From the NCBI RefSeq assembly GCF_014850955.1, contig NZ_JACXSS010000001.1:1488001-1552000 (forward strand): a stretch of 64,000 bases of DNA, read 5' to 3'. The notes below the pieces were generated by a model. It had not been told where the DNA came from. It did no database searches and was given only the letters and a program-made list of their open reading frames with translations. A program made the position numbers and the translations under genes. The DNA is from Methylomonas albis. GTDB lineage: Bacteria > Pseudomonadota > Gammaproteobacteria > Methylococcales > Methylomonadaceae. Below, piece after piece: positions 46,434-56,279 of this stretch (positions within the stretch are counted from its first letter, which is position 1; each line of letters starts with the position of its first letter).

Positions 46434-47060
46434 TTACTCCGCTTGATGGTTGAATAAGACTTGGTAGGCGCGCGCTGCCGCTTCCGGTTCATGGTCAAAA
46501 ATACCGCCTATCACGGCTAATAAGTCTGCGCCCGCTGCCAGTAAAGTTCCACCGTTTTCCGGCAGAATACCGCCGATGGCGACTATGGGAATGGTTATCG
46601 ATTGTTTGGCTAGTTGCAGGCTGACAATCTCGGCTGGCGCCGCCAGCGGTTTCGAACCGGATGGAAAAAAGCGGCCGAATGCTACGTAATCCGCGCCGGC
46701 CGCGGCCATGGCCTGCGCTTTTTCCACATCGTTATAACACGATACGCCAATGATGGCGTCCGCACCTAACAGGCGCCGCGCTTCGGCGATTTCGCCATCG
46801 TCGCGACCTAAATGCACACCGTCCGCTCCGACCGCCAATGCCAACTCGACGCTATCGTTAATCAACAGGGGGGCATCGTAGACATGGCAGATTTCCACTA
46901 AATGGCTAGCCAGATACTGAGCATCCAACGGATTTTTATCGCGGTATTGAATCATCGTTGCGCCGCCGCGCAGGGCCGCTTCCACGTCTTTTACCACTTG
47001 GGTAACCGTTCTGTTTTCGGGTTGGGTGATGGCGTAAAGGCCTCGGCGCGGAAGTTTCAT
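46434..47060 (-). CDS. thiE: Thiamine-phosphate synthase
   Basis: ThiE couples HMP-pyrophosphate with thiazole phosphate. The 208-residue TIM barrel has [32 protein letters not shown] and [16 protein letters not shown], then [13 protein letters not shown]. The start at ATG 47060 overlaps the thiD stop in ATGA; an upstream in-frame start at 47135 would lie within thiD. Thiamine diphosphate made here serves, among others, the decarboxylase at 13.4 kb. Confidence 0.94.
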   Translation of the reverse strand: MKLPRRGLYAITQPENRTVTQVVKDVEAALRGGATMIQYRDKNPLDAQYLASHLVEICHVYDAPLLINDSVELALAVGADGVHLGRDDGEIAEARRLLGADAIIGVSCYNDVEKAQAMAAAGADYVAFGRFFPSGSKPLAAPAEIVSLQLAKQSITIPIVAIGGILPENGGTLLAAGADLLAVIGGIFDHEPEAAARAYQVLFNHQAE

Positions 47061-47842
47061 TCCGCTACCCAAAATAGCCGGTCCGGGTTGTATTGGCCTT
47101 GTCCGGGGCGGTAGGCGGCGGCCAGCGACTGCCAAGTAAATTCCTGGGCCTCGCTGACGGCGGTAAACACATCAAGACCTTGAGCGAGTAGGGCGGCGCT
47201 GGCGCTGGCCAGCGTGCAGCCCGAACCGTGATAACTGTGCGGCAGACGCTGCCAATTGAAGGTTTCATCCAGATCGTCGGGCATGTATAAACGGTTATGC
47301 ACCAACTCCGAGCTTTCGTGGGTGCCGGTTATTAACACGTATTCGGCGCCTTTGCTTTGCAAGAAACGGCCGCAGTCGCCCAAATCCTCATGCCCGGACA
47401 GGCGGCGGGCTTCCTCGCTGTTGGGTGTCAATAAGGTGGTCAACGGCAGGAGTTGCTCGACGATGACATCAATTAATTGCTGACCAGCCAGTTCTGTGCC
47501 GCCGCCGGCTGCTAGAACCGGGTCCAGTACTACCGGTATAGCTGGGTATTGCCGCAGAATTTGCGCAATCGCTTCGGCTACGCCGGCATCGCCGATCAGG
47601 CCGATTTTGAACGCGGCGACTTTAAAGTCTGCCAACAGCGTTTGCGCTTGGCTGAAAATGTCTGCGGGCTGTTGCGGAATCAGCTTCTTGACGTTGCGGC
47701 TATCCTGCTCCGTTAACGCGGTGATGACGCTAGCCGCGTGGCATTGGTGGCCGATGATAGCCTCAATGTCGGCTTGCACACCGGCTCCACCGCTGGGATC
47801 GTGGCCGGAAAAGCACAGCACCACCGGGCGGTTGCGGCTCAT
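47057..47842 (-). CDS. thiD: Hydroxymethylpyrimidine/phosphomethylpyrimidine kinase
   Basis: ThiD phosphorylates HMP and HMP-P for thiamine synthesis. The 261-residue ribokinase-fold protein has CFSGHDPSGGAGVQADIEAI, AFKIGLIGDAGV, VLDPVLAAGGG and the anion-hole YHGSGCTLASASAALLA. Its start overlaps the ligA stop by four bases, and its own stop overlaps thiE. Confidence 0.95.
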   Translation of the reverse strand: MSRNRPVVLCFSGHDPSGGAGVQADIEAIIGHQCHAASVITALTEQDSRNVKKLIPQQPADIFSQAQTLLADFKVAAFKIGLIGDAGVAEAIAQILRQYPAIPVVLDPVLAAGGGTELAGQQLIDVIVEQLLPLTTLLTPNSEEARRLSGHEDLGDCGRFLQSKGAEYVLITGTHESSELVHNRLYMPDDLDETFNWQRLPHSYHGSGCTLASASAALLAQGLDVFTAVSEAQEFTWQSLAAAYRPGQGQYNPDRLFWVAE

Positions 47843-49794
47843 GCCTCTTCTCCAGTCAGTAATTTCAGAAATTCCTGCTCAGTAATAACGCTGACGCCTT
47901 TTTCGCGAGCGGCATTGGTTTTATTGGCGCCGACATTGTCGCCAGCGACCAGATAGTCGGTTTTCGCCGATACCGAGCTACCGACTTTAGCGCCTTTGCC
48001 TTTGGCTAGTTTGCTCAAGTCGTCGCGGCTACCGCTGTGCAGCGTGCCGGTGAATACCAAGGTTTTGCCGGCCAGCGGATGGGCGCTGTCGGTCACCTGG
48101 TTCTGAGTTGGCGTGAGAGTAAAACCCAGTGACATCAGGCTATCGAACAAGGGTTTGATCTTGGCAAAGCCTTCCGTGATCACCGCTGCGGTTTTTTCCG
48201 CAAAACCTTCGATAGCGACGATGTCCGCTTCGCTGAGATTGAAAATATCCGGTAACGCGTAATGCGCCAATAGCCGTTCGCAGTTGCCCAAGCCCATCCG
48301 AAACACGCCGAACGCGGACAGAAAACGCCAGTCTTCGATGGCTTCGTTGCGGCTGCGCACTAATTGATCGACCAGGTTTTGCGATTGCTTGGGTCCGAAG
48401 CCCATGCTTTCGAATTGTTCGGCGGACAGTGCATAAATTTCATCGACACGGCGAATACCGTATTCGTAAAGCTTTTTAATCGTCGCAGCCCCGAAACCGT
48501 CGTTGTTTTTCAGCACCCGGAAGAAATGTTCCATGCTGTTGCTGATTTGCGCCGGGCATTCCAGGTTATTCGGGCAGATCAGATAGTCGTTGTCCCAGAC
48601 CAACTCGTGATCGCAGCTGGGGCAGGCATCAGGGACCTGTGGTTCGGCAGGACGCAAAACCTCCTCGATTTTGGGGATCACTTCGCCGGAGCGCGCCAAG
48701 CGAATCAGTGCGCCAGGGCCTATGCCTTTGTCTAAGACCATTTTGTAATGGTGGGCGGTGGCTCTGGATAGTAGGGCGCCGCTGAGTCGCACCGGTTCCA
48801 ACTCGGCAACCGGGGTGATGCGGCCGGAGCGCGAAGTTTGCGGGGTGACGCCAATGACGGTGACTTCGGCGGTTTCCAGGTTTTCTTTGTATGCCAGTTG
48901 CCAGCGGTGATGATGGCGGGTGGCGCCCATCGCTTGTTTGAGTGGCTCGTCGACGATTTCCAGAATCACCCCATCGACGTCGTAATCCAGCTTATGCCAG
49001 ATGTCTTTGACGATGGTTTCGAAATTGTCGATCAGCTCCTGCCATAAGCCCGTCCAGCAAGGCAGTATCGCAAACGGATAAAACACCGCCGCGTGATCGG
49101 CGATGGCGCGTTCAGCGTGCTCGTCCAACTCCTTTTCCTTGATCACGCTGGCTTGGAAGTTACGAGCATTGTCAAAAAAATCGGCTAGATTGGTGTCGAA
49201 ATAACTGCGGCTGACCACGATTTCGCCGGCACCCAGCCCGCGTTGGCCTTGATCGGCGACTTGCAAGCCGCGCTCGAACACACGGGTAATGTCGGTGCCT
49301 TTGCGGCCGTCACCGCGGGTATACAGCATCTGGCCGTCGTCATAGGCGGCGTAACCATCCAGCTTGGGCGTGACTTTAAAAATCAGTTCGGCAAAGTTTT
49401 TGTCCAGATCGCCAGCGGCTTTTTCGATGCGGCCGGCCCAGCGTTCCACTTCTTCGCGGCTATAGGCTTTATCGGTGGACAGCATGATGGTTGGCAGATC
49501 GACTGTTTTGCCGGCGAAGATTGGTTCCGGCTCGACGCTATGTAGCAGCGGATGATCGGGCTGACGTTTTTTCAATTCCGCCAAATACACAAAATCGTAA
49601 TCGGCATCGCTGATAATCGGCTCGCCGCCACGATACAAGGCATTGGTAATTTCCAGGAATGCGACCAGTTCGCTGTCCCTTACGGTATTCAGCAAATCCG
49701 GGTGTTTGCACAATTCGCAAAAGCGTTTCTCACCAATATCGTTGGGATCTAGGGTAGTTTGCAAAAGAATAGCTTTTTGACTGTCGGTGAGCAT
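47839..49794 (-). CDS. ligA: NAD-dependent DNA ligase, divergent LigA type
   Basis: The 651-residue protein has LigA architecture: domain Ia (ALYRGGEPIISDADYD), the adenylation motif with Lys144 in TPKLDGYAAY, an OB-fold, a four-cysteine zinc finger (CPSC and CPNNLECPAQ), helix-hairpin-helix repeats and a C-terminal BRCT (LAGKTLVFTGTLHSGSRDDL). Several motifs differ from the standard KIDG(L)AI and HxxPMLSL forms, so this is divergent and may be a second ligase. ATG 49794 is preferred to an in-frame start at 49902, which would put the regulator's terminator inside the gene. Its stop overlaps thiD. Confidence 0.85.
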   Translation of the reverse strand: MLTDSQKAILLQTTLDPNDIGEKRFCELCKHPDLLNTVRDSELVAFLEITNALYRGGEPIISDADYDFVYLAELKKRQPDHPLLHSVEPEPIFAGKTVDLPTIMLSTDKAYSREEVERWAGRIEKAAGDLDKNFAELIFKVTPKLDGYAAYDDGQMLYTRGDGRKGTDITRVFERGLQVADQGQRGLGAGEIVVSRSYFDTNLADFFDNARNFQASVIKEKELDEHAERAIADHAAVFYPFAILPCWTGLWQELIDNFETIVKDIWHKLDYDVDGVILEIVDEPLKQAMGATRHHHRWQLAYKENLETAEVTVIGVTPQTSRSGRITPVAELEPVRLSGALLSRATAHHYKMVLDKGIGPGALIRLARSGEVIPKIEEVLRPAEPQVPDACPSCDHELVWDNDYLICPNNLECPAQISNSMEHFFRVLKNNDGFGAATIKKLYEYGIRRVDEIYALSAEQFESMGFGPKQSQNLVDQLVRSRNEAIEDWRFLSAFGVFRMGLGNCERLLAHYALPDIFNLSEADIVAIEGFAEKTAAVITEGFAKIKPLFDSLMSLGFTLTPTQNQVTDSAHPLAGKTLVFTGTLHSGSRDDLSKLAKGKGAKVGSSVSAKTDYLVAGDNVGANKTNAAREKGVSVITEQEFLKLLTGEEA

Positions 49795-49842
49795 ACGAGG
49801 ATAGATAAGTCGGCTAGGGCGGCGATTATAGGATAATACCGC

Positions 49843-49875
49843 AAAAAAAAAGGCGGGAGAGAAAACTCGCCCGCC
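49843..49875 (-). terminator. Intrinsic terminator after the Zur-like gene
   Basis: On the minus strand GGCGGG and CCCGCC flank an internal GAG/CTC pairing with TTTT loop, followed by nine T residues. It separates the Zur-like regulator from ligA. Confidence 0.85.
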
Positions 49876-49986
49876 GAAGCATCTATCTTTCAAGAGGATC
49901 ATGTCAACGGTAGGAATGCGCGTGACATGGGTCTAATATAAAGTTTTCCGCCGAATAAGGGTTGATCTAGGTCAATGTTTATCGAG

Positions 49987-50499
49987 TTATTGAGTGGCGT
50001 TTTCTTCGAGAGTATTTGATGTCGCGTGGCAGGATTTGCATAAACCATGAATTTCGATGGTTTTACGTTGCGAAATAAAGCCGGCTTCGCCCAATTCGCC
50101 GGCAAGCGCGCCTAACACCAGCGGCGCAGAACGTTCTTCCACAGTATTGCAGGCGGTACAGATCAATAACAATTGGTCGTGCTGAGTGTCGGAGCAATGG
50201 CAACCGACGAAAGCGTTTAAACTTTCCACGCGATGAATCAGGCCCTGTTCAAGTAGAAAGTCCAAAGCCCGGTAGACTGTCGACGGTTTTGCTGCATCGT
50301 TTACCGGTCTGATTTGATCCAGTAAGTCGTATGCTTTTACCGCCTTATGGCTGTTCCAGATTAGTTCCAGAATCTTATGGCGTATGGGGGTCAGTTGGAC
50401 TCCGCGCGTTAAGCAAAGTTGTTCGGCTACACTTATCGCCTTGCGGATGCATATGCTGTGGTCATGCTCTGGTGTCGGGAAGGTTGCGTTGTCGGTCAT
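49987..50499 (-). CDS. Fur-family regulator, Zur-like
   Basis: The 170-residue protein has the Fur winged helix (QLTPIRHKILELIWNSHKAVKAYDLLDQI; AAKPSTVYRALDFLLEQGLIHRVE) and a dimerisation domain with two CxxC pairs (ICTACNTVEE and GLCKSCH) for structural zinc. An HCSDTQHDQ metal-sensing segment is also present. The long N-terminal extension and SLNAFVGC pattern favour zinc uptake regulators over Fur. ATG 50499 is preferred; 50523 is possible. No zinc transporter lies here, so targets are elsewhere. Confidence 0.82.
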   Translation of the reverse strand: MTDNATFPTPEHDHSICIRKAISVAEQLCLTRGVQLTPIRHKILELIWNSHKAVKAYDLLDQIRPVNDAAKPSTVYRALDFLLEQGLIHRVESLNAFVGCHCSDTQHDQLLLICTACNTVEERSAPLVLGALAGELGEAGFISQRKTIEIHGLCKSCHATSNTLEENATQ

Positions 50500-50697
50500 T
50501 TTACAAAGGGTGATTAGGTTCATTCATTTTGCGAACGCGGTAAGTTATAGTGCCAGCATAAACAACCCATTTCAAATCGGATTACTAAATAGAGTTTGCG
50601 TGCTTTCATGGTGTTTACTTGAACGCCATAGTATGGTTGTTTGGCGGTTTTCGGCGGATTTTTGCGAAGCGGCTATCAGTAATTTTTGAGGCTATAG

Positions 50698-51933
50698 ATG
50701 AGAAGGATTACATTCCTGGTTTATACAGTGCTATGGATATTGTTGATTAGCCTGAGTCTTTACCAGCAATTAACGGACACCAAGCAGTACGCGGAAAAAA
50801 TTGCCACGCGGCAGGCGGAGATGTTTTTTGACCATATTGTGTTGATCAACAAATGGAATGCTTCGCATGGCGGTGTTTACGTTCCCATTACCGAAACGAC
50901 TCAGCCTAACCCTTATTTAAGTATTCCTGATCGGGATATTGAAACCACGGATGGTAAACAGCTTACGTTGATCAACCCTGCCCATATGACTCGGCAATTA
51001 GCTGAAATGAGCGGTGAATCGAATATTGCCTTTCACCTAACCGACTTCCATCCGGTTCGAGTGGAAAGTCGGCCGGATCAATGGGAGGCCGAAGCCTTGC
51101 TGGCTTTTCAACGTGGTCAAAAAAGCGTCAGTGGTATCGGCACTATCAATGGTCAATCTTTTTATCGCTACATGGCGCCGCTACATGTTGTGCAAAGTTG
51201 CATCGTTTGTCATCAGCAGCAAGGTTACAAAGAGGGCGATATTCGCGGCGGTATTAGCGTTAGCATTCCGAGTGCCAGTATAGATGCCTTTGTGAATGAG
51301 CGTCTGGAGCATTTGACAATCACCCATGCCATCGTGGCTTGTATCGGTCTGATCGTATTGTTATTGTCTTATTTGGCGCAAGCCAGACTCAGTCAGCGGC
51401 TGGATAAAGCCAAAAGCCGTATGCAATTGGCTTATCTGGATTCCCTGACCTTACTCCCCAATCGTCGTTACTACGATGCCTTTGTAAAAAGGGAATGGAA
51501 GCGCGCCTTGCGTCATCAGTACCCAATCTCGATGATCATGATCGACATCGATTTTTTTAAGTTATACAACGATAACCTTGGACATATCGAGGGCGATCAC
51601 TGTTTGCGGCAAGTGGCTAAAACCATGAAGCGTTTTTTTAGGCGGCCGGGGGATTTGATCGCCCGCTATGGCGGAGAAGAGTTTTGCGTAGTCGCGGCTT
51701 GCGACGCGGAGCAAATCATGGTGCTGGCGGAGATTCTCAGAAAAGCGGTGGAAAATATGCGCTTACCGCATCCAGCTTCTAAAGTTTCTCCATTCGTCAC
51801 TATTAGCCTTGGCGCGGCTTCTATCGTGCCAAGTGACGATGAGTCTTTCGAAAGTTTGCTGCATTCCGCAGATCAGGCGCTTTACGACGCCAAGGCCACC
51901 GGCAGAAATCGGGTTGGAAAGTACCGGAATTGA
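50698..51933 (+). CDS. Diguanylate cyclase with a haem-c-type DUF3365 sensor domain
   Basis: The 411-residue protein has an N-terminal membrane segment (about 5-23), a periplasmic domain of about 180 residues resembling DUF3365/Tll0287 with a CIVCH haem-c motif (Cys168, Cys171, His172), a second membrane segment (about 213-232) and a GGDEF domain. The active motif is GGEEF at 325-329, preceded by an inhibitory I-site RPGD at 316-319. It should make cyclic di-GMP in response to redox or gas ligands at the haem. It stands alone and is convergent with ppdK. Confidence 0.88.
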   Translation: MRRITFLVYTVLWILLISLSLYQQLTDTKQYAEKIATRQAEMFFDHIVLINKWNASHGGVYVPITETTQPNPYLSIPDRDIETTDGKQLTLINPAHMTRQLAEMSGESNIAFHLTDFHPVRVESRPDQWEAEALLAFQRGQKSVSGIGTINGQSFYRYMAPLHVVQSCIVCHQQQGYKEGDIRGGISVSIPSASIDAFVNERLEHLTITHAIVACIGLIVLLLSYLAQARLSQRLDKAKSRMQLAYLDSLTLLPNRRYYDAFVKREWKRALRHQYPISMIMIDIDFFKLYNDNLGHIEGDHCLRQVAKTMKRFFRRPGDLIARYGGEEFCVVAACDAEQIMVLAEILRKAVENMRLPHPASKVSPFVTISLGAASIVPSDDESFESLLHSADQALYDAKATGRNRVGKYRN

Positions 51934-51939
51934 ACCGAT

Positions 51940-51966
51940 GGGCCGGCGTTAACCGGCCCTTGTTTG
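51940..51966. terminator. Bidirectional terminator between the cyclase gene and ppdK
   Basis: GGGCCGG at 51940-51946 and CCGGCCC at 51953-51959 around CGTTAA, followed by TTGTTT. It lies between convergent stops. Confidence 0.75.
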
Positions 51967-51974
51967 CTGTGTAT

Positions 51975-54713
51975 TTAAGACTGTTTTTCCAGAAGTTTGG
52001 CGTGAGCTGCCGCCAAACGAGCGACCGGAATTCGCGGTGCCGAACACGATACATAGTTCAAGCCTAGATCATGCACGAAGCGAATAGAACGCGGATGTCC
52101 GCCGTGCTCCCCGCAAATACCGATTTTCAAATCCGGCCGTTGCTGACGACCCAGCTCCACGGCCATTTTCATCAGCTTGCCCAAACCCTCAATGTCCAGC
52201 GTTTCGAACGGATTGTCCTCCAGCAGTCCGGATTCTTCGTACAGTGGTAAGAATTTGTTTTCGGCATCCTCGCGGGAGAACGAGAAGGTGGCCTGGGTTA
52301 AATCGTTGGTGCCGAACGAGAAGAAAGCAGCCGTCACGGCCAGTCGGTCGGCACGGGTGCAAGCCCGCACAGTTTCGATCATCGTGCCGAATTTGAAGTT
52401 AAGCTTAAGTTTGTATTGGGCCTCTACTTCGGCTTGAATTTCGTTGACATAGGTTTTGACGGTTTTCAATTCCTGCGCGGTGATCACTTGCGGCACCATG
52501 ATTTCCGGTTCGACCGCAATCCGCTGTTTGACGCACAATGCTGCCGCTTCCAGAATTGAACGGATCTGCATTTTGTAAATTTCCGGATAGCTCATACCCA
52601 GACGAACGCCGCGATGACCCAGCATCGGATTGACTTCGTAAAGCTCCAGCACTTTATCCAGCATCATCTGTTTTTTGCTGATCGCTTCCAAAATTACGTC
52701 TTCGTTCAACATGTTGAACGGCGCCGGCATTTCCGCCGGATGTGCTAGCGTATCCAGCGTGACGCGTTGGCCCTTGACGATAGTCAGGTAGTGTTTTAGA
52801 GCATCCAGTTCTTCGAGCAATTGATGCTCGTTGGGCAGAAATTCATGCATTGGCGGATCGAGCAAACGCACGGTAACCGGGTGCGGCGACATGGCTTCGA
52901 ACAACTGTTGGAAATCGTCGCGCTGAATCGGGAACAACTTGGCCAATGCGGCTTCACGCTCTTCGGTGTTGTGCGCCAGTATCATGTCCACCACTAGCGG
53001 CAAGCGGTCGGCGGCATTGAACATGCGTTCGGTACGACACAGGCCTATGCCTTTGGCGCCGTAGCTGACCGCCAGTCGCGCGGTTTCCGGCGTATCGACA
53101 TTGGCATGCACACGCAAACGAGCAATACTGTCAGCCCAGCCCAGCAAGGTTTTAAGTTCCTCGGAGAAGGAGGGCGGAATCGTGGGAATGCGGCCCAAGT
53201 AGATATTGCCGTTACTGCCGTCGATGGTGATTAAATCGCCTTCTTTAATGTGAATGTCGCCAACAATGGCCAAGCGGGCGCGCACATCGACTTTAATATC
53301 TTCCGCGCCGGCCACGCAGGCTTTGCCCATGCCGCGAGCCACCACGGCAGCGTGTGAGGTTTTGCCGCCGCGGCTGGTCAATATACCTTGCGCGGCGAAA
53401 AAGCCGTGGATGTCTTCCGGTTTGGTTTCCTCGCGCAGCAGGATCAAGTCTTGGCCGGTTTTGCCTAAGCGGACCGCTGTGTCGGCATCGAACACGCAAT
53501 GTCCGCAAGCAGCGCCAGGGGAAGCCGGTAGGCCTTGAGCAATGGCTTTGACTTCGTGATTGGGGGCCAATTGCGGATGTAACAGTTGTTCCAGCATGTC
53601 CGGGTTGATCCGCAGCAGTGCTTGTTCCTTGGTAATCAGGCCTTCCGCCACCATGTCGATGGAAGTTTTGACCATCGCGGTCGCATTCATTTTGCCGTTA
53701 CGGGTTTGTAGGCAATACAAAACGCCGCGTTCTATGGTGTATTCGTAGTCCTGTACCTCGTGATAATGGGCTTCCAGCTTATTGCGCAGCTCGACCAGTT
53801 GTCGGTATTGATCTGGCATTTCACGTGCCATTTCCTGCACGGGTTTGGGGGTGCGGATCCCGGCTACTACGTCCTCACCTTGGGCATTGACCAGGTATTC
53901 ACCGTACATTTCGTTGATGCCGGTGCCTGGGTTACGGGTGAAACCGACGCCAGTGGCGCAGTCGTCGCCCATATTGCCGAACACCATCGTGACGATATTG
54001 ACCGCTGTGCCGTTGGCTATGTCCGGTGTGATGTGAAATTCGCGGCGGTAATCCACCGCACGTCTACCTAACCAGGAGTTGAATACCGCCCGAATGGCAA
54101 TTTCCAGTTGCTGATAAACGTCTTCAGGAAACGGCCGGCCGGTTTCTTCGTGGACCACGGTCAGGAACAGCTCGCTAATTTCCTGGAGTTGGTCGGCGGT
54201 CAAGGCGACATCGGCCTTGATGCCGGCAGCGCGCTTGACGTTGTTAAAATGCACATCGAACTTCTCGTCTTCGATGCCCAGTGCGACCTTACCGAATAAT
54301 TGAATGAAACGCCGATACGCATCGTAAGCAAAGCGAGGGTCGTCGGTCATTTCGATCAAGCCGGCCAGGGTTTGCTTGTTCAAACCCAAGTTAAGAATGG
54401 TGTCCATCATGCCCGGCATTGAGATGGCCGAGCCGGAACGTACCGAAACCAGTAGCGGGTCGCTGGCGCCGCCAAACGATTTACCGCTCAGGCGTTCGAT
54501 GTCGGCTATTTGCTGACGAACTTCGTCCATTAAATCACTGGGTAATTGTTTGTTTTCCAGGTAGGTCACGCAGGTTTGCGTGGTGATGACAAATCCCGGC
54601 GGCACGTTGAATCCCATTTGCGTCATTTCGCAAAGGTTTGCGCCTTTGCCGCCCAGTAATGCCTTATTTTTGCCGTCGCCCGAATTGAATGAATAGCTGT
54701 ATTTTGGAGTCAT
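51975..54713 (-). CDS. ppdK: Pyruvate, phosphate dikinase
   Basis: PPDK interconverts pyruvate, ATP and phosphate with PEP, AMP and pyrophosphate. The 912-residue protein has the ATP-grasp domain (LLGGKGANLCEM; SVRSGSAISMPGMMDTILNLG), the swivelling domain with catalytic His454 in GGKTSHAAVVARGMGKACVAG (first 20 residues shown in part), and the PEP/pyruvate TIM barrel with GICGEHGG near the C-terminus. Length is usual. Together with pyrophosphate-linked glycolysis this enzyme is common in methanotrophs, which supports but does not prove the organism guess. Divergent from the next gene. Confidence 0.97.
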   Translation of the reverse strand: MTPKYSYSFNSGDGKNKALLGGKGANLCEMTQMGFNVPPGFVITTQTCVTYLENKQLPSDLMDEVRQQIADIERLSGKSFGGASDPLLVSVRSGSAISMPGMMDTILNLGLNKQTLAGLIEMTDDPRFAYDAYRRFIQLFGKVALGIEDEKFDVHFNNVKRAAGIKADVALTADQLQEISELFLTVVHEETGRPFPEDVYQQLEIAIRAVFNSWLGRRAVDYRREFHITPDIANGTAVNIVTMVFGNMGDDCATGVGFTRNPGTGINEMYGEYLVNAQGEDVVAGIRTPKPVQEMAREMPDQYRQLVELRNKLEAHYHEVQDYEYTIERGVLYCLQTRNGKMNATAMVKTSIDMVAEGLITKEQALLRINPDMLEQLLHPQLAPNHEVKAIAQGLPASPGAACGHCVFDADTAVRLGKTGQDLILLREETKPEDIHGFFAAQGILTSRGGKTSHAAVVARGMGKACVAGAEDIKVDVRARLAIVGDIHIKEGDLITIDGSNGNIYLGRIPTIPPSFSEELKTLLGWADSIARLRVHANVDTPETARLAVSYGAKGIGLCRTERMFNAADRLPLVVDMILAHNTEEREAALAKLFPIQRDDFQQLFEAMSPHPVTVRLLDPPMHEFLPNEHQLLEELDALKHYLTIVKGQRVTLDTLAHPAEMPAPFNMLNEDVILEAISKKQMMLDKVLELYEVNPMLGHRGVRLGMSYPEIYKMQIRSILEAAALCVKQRIAVEPEIMVPQVITAQELKTVKTYVNEIQAEVEAQYKLKLNFKFGTMIETVRACTRADRLAVTAAFFSFGTNDLTQATFSFSREDAENKFLPLYEESGLLEDNPFETLDIEGLGKLMKMAVELGRQQRPDLKIGICGEHGGHPRSIRFVHDLGLNYVSCSAPRIPVARLAAAHAKLLEKQS

Positions 54714-54856
54714 TATGGCCTTGTCGAAGTGTTGAAGTTGGATGATGGCTGCTGGAAACGCCTTGAGTGCCTCGTTGGCGTCTCGGGATGCCGGGTATTG
54801 CGGTTAGAATACCCCACTTTTTACCTATTTTTCCGAGTCATTACAAGTTATGCGCC

Positions 54857-56038
54857 ATGGATAAATTTGATGTCATCATCGTCGGAGCCGGCGCGTCTGG
54901 GTTAATGTGCGCCATCGAAGCCGCCAAACGCGGCCGGCGGGTGAAAATAGTGGAACACGCCAACAAGCCGGGTAAGAAAATTCTGATGTCCGGTGGCGGG
55001 CGTTGCAATTTCACCAACTACAGCATAGCGCCGGAAAATTACATTTCCAATAACCCACATTTCTGCAAGTCGGCGCTTAGCCGCTTCACGCAATGGGATT
55101 TTTTAGGCTTTGTACAGCGCCACCAAATCCCGTTTCACGAACGCTTGCATGGGCAATTGTTTTGCGATAACAGCGCCAAAGATATTTTGGATGCGCTGCT
55201 AAAAGAATGTGGTCAAGCTGGCGTGACGCTGGCGTTAAATTGTCGGGTGGACCGATTAGAGAAGCACAGCGACGGCGATTTTTTACTGCACACCAGCAAC
55301 GGTCTGATTTCTGCATCGGCCTTGGTAATTGCCAGTGGCGGCCTATCGATACCGAAAATGGGCGCAACGCCGTTTGGGTATAAAGTCGCGGAACAATTTG
55401 GCATCAAAGTCTGGCCGACGCGCGCCGGCTTGGTCCCTTTAACGCTGCAACCGGACGACACAAAACGCTTTACCCCGCTGACCGGCATCGCGGTGCCGTG
55501 TCGCGTTAGCAATCAACAACAGTCTTTCAAAGAAAATATTTTATTTACCCATCGCGGTTTGAGTGGTCCGGCCATCCTGCAAATTTCCTCGTATTGGCAT
55601 CCAGGTGAGGCTCTGAATGTGGACTTGTTACCGGACATGGATTTGTCGACGGAATTTAAAGAAAAACGCCGGCAAGGCAGTAAGTTAAAACTGCAGAATC
55701 TGTTGACTGAATACTTGCCGAAACGTTTGTTGCAAGCTTTGCTTGACGAGCGGCAGTTGGATATAACGGTTGCTAATTGCGCCGACAAAGACCTGCATGC
55801 TATAGCGGAAAGTCTGCACAACTGGACGATTAAACCCAATGCCACCGAAGGCTATCGCACTGCCGAGGTAACCGTTGGCGGCGTCGATTGCGATGCTGTT
55901 TCCTCGAAAACCATGGAGAGCTTGCAAGTGCCGGGGCTCTATTTTGTTGGGGAAGTGTTGGATGTTACGGGGTGGCTGGGGGGATTTAACTTTCAGTGGG
56001 CTTGGGCCTCGGGGTGGTGTGCGGGGCAGTATGTTTGA
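54857..56038 (+). CDS. YhiN/HI0933-family FAD-dependent oxidoreductase
   Basis: The 393-residue flavoprotein has FDVIIVGAGASGLMCAIEAA (FAD Rossmann), GKKILMSGGGRCNFTN (the YhiN/BaiN signature), ALVIASGGLSIPKMG and the C-terminal GLYFVGEVLDVTGWLGGFN. Members have been called BaiN-like or RdsA; reactions in most species are unassigned. ATG 54857 is chosen because the 30 residues before it, from an upstream in-frame start, are not family-like. Confidence 0.88.
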   Translation: MDKFDVIIVGAGASGLMCAIEAAKRGRRVKIVEHANKPGKKILMSGGGRCNFTNYSIAPENYISNNPHFCKSALSRFTQWDFLGFVQRHQIPFHERLHGQLFCDNSAKDILDALLKECGQAGVTLALNCRVDRLEKHSDGDFLLHTSNGLISASALVIASGGLSIPKMGATPFGYKVAEQFGIKVWPTRAGLVPLTLQPDDTKRFTPLTGIAVPCRVSNQQQSFKENILFTHRGLSGPAILQISSYWHPGEALNVDLLPDMDLSTEFKEKRRQGSKLKLQNLLTEYLPKRLLQALLDERQLDITVANCADKDLHAIAESLHNWTIKPNATEGYRTAEVTVGGVDCDAVSSKTMESLQVPGLYFVGEVLDVTGWLGGFNFQWAWASGWCAGQYV

Positions 56039-56185
56039 GGGTGGAAAATCATAATTGCATAACGGTATCCAATTGAGCGCGTTACAGGCTAACGGAGATG
56101 TTCGGCTTGGAGAACTCGGTAGCGGCTGAGGCCGATAGTGTTAACCTGGTTTGGATTGGTAGGCTTTATGTAGTGGTGGGTACGT

Positions 56186-56253
56186 AGTCTCGTTCCCCCC
56201 AGAGGTATGGGAACGAGACTAACCGACTTTAAACATTCGCCGTCGGCGACACC
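56186..56253. repeat. Palindrome joined to a partial head of the suf-region repeat
   Basis: AGTCTCGTTCCC at 56186-56197 pairs perfectly with GGGAACGAGACT at 56209-56220. Directly beside it, the minus strand from 56253 reads GTGTCGCCGACGGCGA, then TTTAAAGTCGG. This matches the opening of the hairpin repeats at 31.5-32.9 kb. It sits after the flavodoxin stop between convergent genes. Confidence 0.6.
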
Positions 56254-56279
56254 TAATGTGAGCTAAGCGTAAACCGCGG

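Noticed and set aside
50500..50697. A zinc-regulator box upstream of the Zur-like gene
   Set aside because: The GGTAAGTTATAGTGCC stretch only loosely resembles known Zur sites and lacks a clear palindrome.
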